In this document: piece by piece, positions 63,435 to 64,000 of the stretch
Position numbering within the stretch: position 1 is the first letter of the stretch
Layout of the letters: the number at the start of each line of letters is the position of its first letter
Assembly: GCF_022369515.1 (NCBI RefSeq)
Contig: NZ_CP059724.1
Span: 4,340,001 to 4,404,000 of the forward strand
Reading direction: 5' to 3'
Source of the DNA: Paenibacillus sp. 19GGS1-52
GTDB taxonomy: Bacteria > Bacillota > Bacilli > Paenibacillales > Paenibacillaceae
DNA: 64,000 bases
Notes under the pieces: model-generated
What the model was told of the DNA's origin: nothing
Seen by the model: only the letters and a program-made list of their open reading frames with translations
Databases searched by the model: none
Translations under genes and position numbers: made by a program

Positions 63435-63483
63435 AAAACCGGCCGGACATTCGCGTCTATAGACGCCTGTCCGGCCGGTTATA
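63435..63483. terminator. Bidirectional terminator after the second MFS gene
   Basis: AACCGGCCGGACA/TGTCCGGCCGGTT with inner GCGTCTATAGACGC palindrome. Converging genes. Confidence 0.85.
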
Positions 63484-63498
63484 TTCATTCCACCTATT

Positions 63499-63738
63499 CT
63501 AAAATAACGGCAGTTGGTCAAGGTTGTTCGTTGGATCTCCATCCGCGTCACCGCGAATATACAGTTCCCCGTCCCTGCCTTTAAAAACATTCACTCCGGC
63601 AATATGCCCTGCCTGTACCTCCTGAAGTGCCTGCTGGTAGTCAAGCACACGTCCTGAAGAGGTCTGGAAGCTTCTTAAATCTCCATCACCATTCTTCTGT
63701 GCCGCTATAAATCGTTCACGTTCGTTACTGGATTCCAT
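63499..63738 (-). CDS. DUF3892 family protein
   Basis: 79 aa from ATG 63738 (AAGGGG at nine bases; a GTG further upstream is in frame). Matches DUF3892: RFIAAQKNGDGDLRSFQTSS, GHIAGVNVFKGRDGELYIRG and a Pro/Asn-rich end, DPTNNLDQLPLF. Function unknown; common in Bacillales. Confidence 0.82.
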   Translation of the reverse strand: MESSNERERFIAAQKNGDGDLRSFQTSSGRVLDYQQALQEVQAGHIAGVNVFKGRDGELYIRGDADGDPTNNLDQLPLF

Positions 63739-63828
63739 ATCGTTCGCCCCTTGCACTTGGATTTGCCCTCATGAGGCACATCATAGCTTGTGCAAAGGAA
63801 AGGTGGATTATGTGTATAGTTCTAATAA

Positions 63829-64000
63829 TTAGAGAATTTTCTGCATCCGCACATGCAAAATTCCAGCATCATAGAAAGGCTCCGTAGAAATCACTTCATA
63901 ACCCAATTTGGTGTAGAAGGTCTCCGCCTGACATTGACCGTCAAGAATGGACGCTTCCAAACCCAGCTCGCGGGCTAGTTCCTCCATCGCCAACAATAGG
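63829..64000 (-). CDS. GNAT N-acetyltransferase, C-terminal part
   Basis: Open to the window edge; stop TAA at 63829-63831. About 56 residues read: LLAMEELARELGLEASILDG, then CQAETFYTKLGYEVISTEPF, and FYDAGILHVRMQKIL. The pattern of a helix, YTKLGYE and an IxHVRM end is that of ElaA-like GNAT proteins. N-terminus missing. Confidence 0.75.
   Translation of the reverse strand, partial: LLLAMEELARELGLEASILDGQCQAETFYTKLGYEVISTEPFYDAGILHVRMQKIL

Overview
The window looks like a chromosomal segment of a spore-former-related Bacillota, most likely Paenibacillaceae. Supporting signs are strong GGAGG-type ribosome binding sites, frequent TTG and GTG starts, many U-tailed hairpin terminators, and a gene set with clear Bacillus-type orthologues (RqcH, YlbF/YlbG, YlaN, CcpA, AcsA/AcuA, SpeA, a tyrosine T-box in front of a KMSKS-type tyrS). 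The exact species cannot be named from the sequence. No tRNA, rRNA, CRISPR array, prophage or intact insertion sequence was found.

Layout. 1-6.8 kb: the start of an ABC sugar-type binding lipoprotein, dapF, a Ca2+ P-type ATPase, and divergent rqcH. 6.8-9.7 kb: PHP phosphoesterase, GNAT and LysR genes. 9.8-15.3 kb: an ethanolamine operon eutA-eutB-eutC, a 39-aa membrane peptide, and an APC permease, with a promoter, a leader terminator and no microcompartment genes. 15.4-17.4 kb: a GGDEF/EAL pair. 17.6-22.6 kb: ylbG, ylbF, an XPB helicase with its partner gene, and a CBS protein. 22.7-32.6 kb: M20 hydrolase, yugN-ftsW, Asp23-like, cax, ylaN, an HPr-like protein lacking its active histidine, M29 aminopeptidase, a lipoprotein and a GAF-GGDEF cyclase. 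32.7-38.4 kb: rpsD with leader, tyrS with T-box, and a class A PBP. 38.5-43 kb: acsA (frameshifted) divergent from acuA with a perfect cre box between them, mtnN and ccpA. 43-47 kb: small stress and unknown genes, an AraC/hydrolase pair and a broken ECF sigma gene among short repeats. 47-57 kb: nagE-ptsI, a repeat cluster, a DUF559 protein, CoA-binding protein, aroA, rhodanese, aroK and gndA. 57-64 kb: an unknown protein, MFS, speA, a His-rich DUF1292 protein, a stalk-domain protein, a second MFS, DUF3892 and the end of a GNAT gene.

Functional links. Carbon and acetate control is concentrated here: ccpA, a CcpA target box in the acsA-acuA gap, PTS genes and gndA. The ethanolamine operon would feed acetaldehyde and acetyl-CoA metabolism. 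Three findings deserve attention first. EutA is encoded from 35 codons upstream of its first ATG, behind a perfect Shine-Dalgarno followed by ATA. acsA has lost one base in a run of five G, which removes exactly the C-terminal lysine motif that the neighbouring AcuA acetylates in Bacillus. Two families of intergenic palindromic repeats lie at 51.1-51.3 kb and around gndA/speA. I found no clear-cut new defence or biosynthetic system. The XPB/partner pair and the eut micropeptide are the best candidates for under-described machinery.
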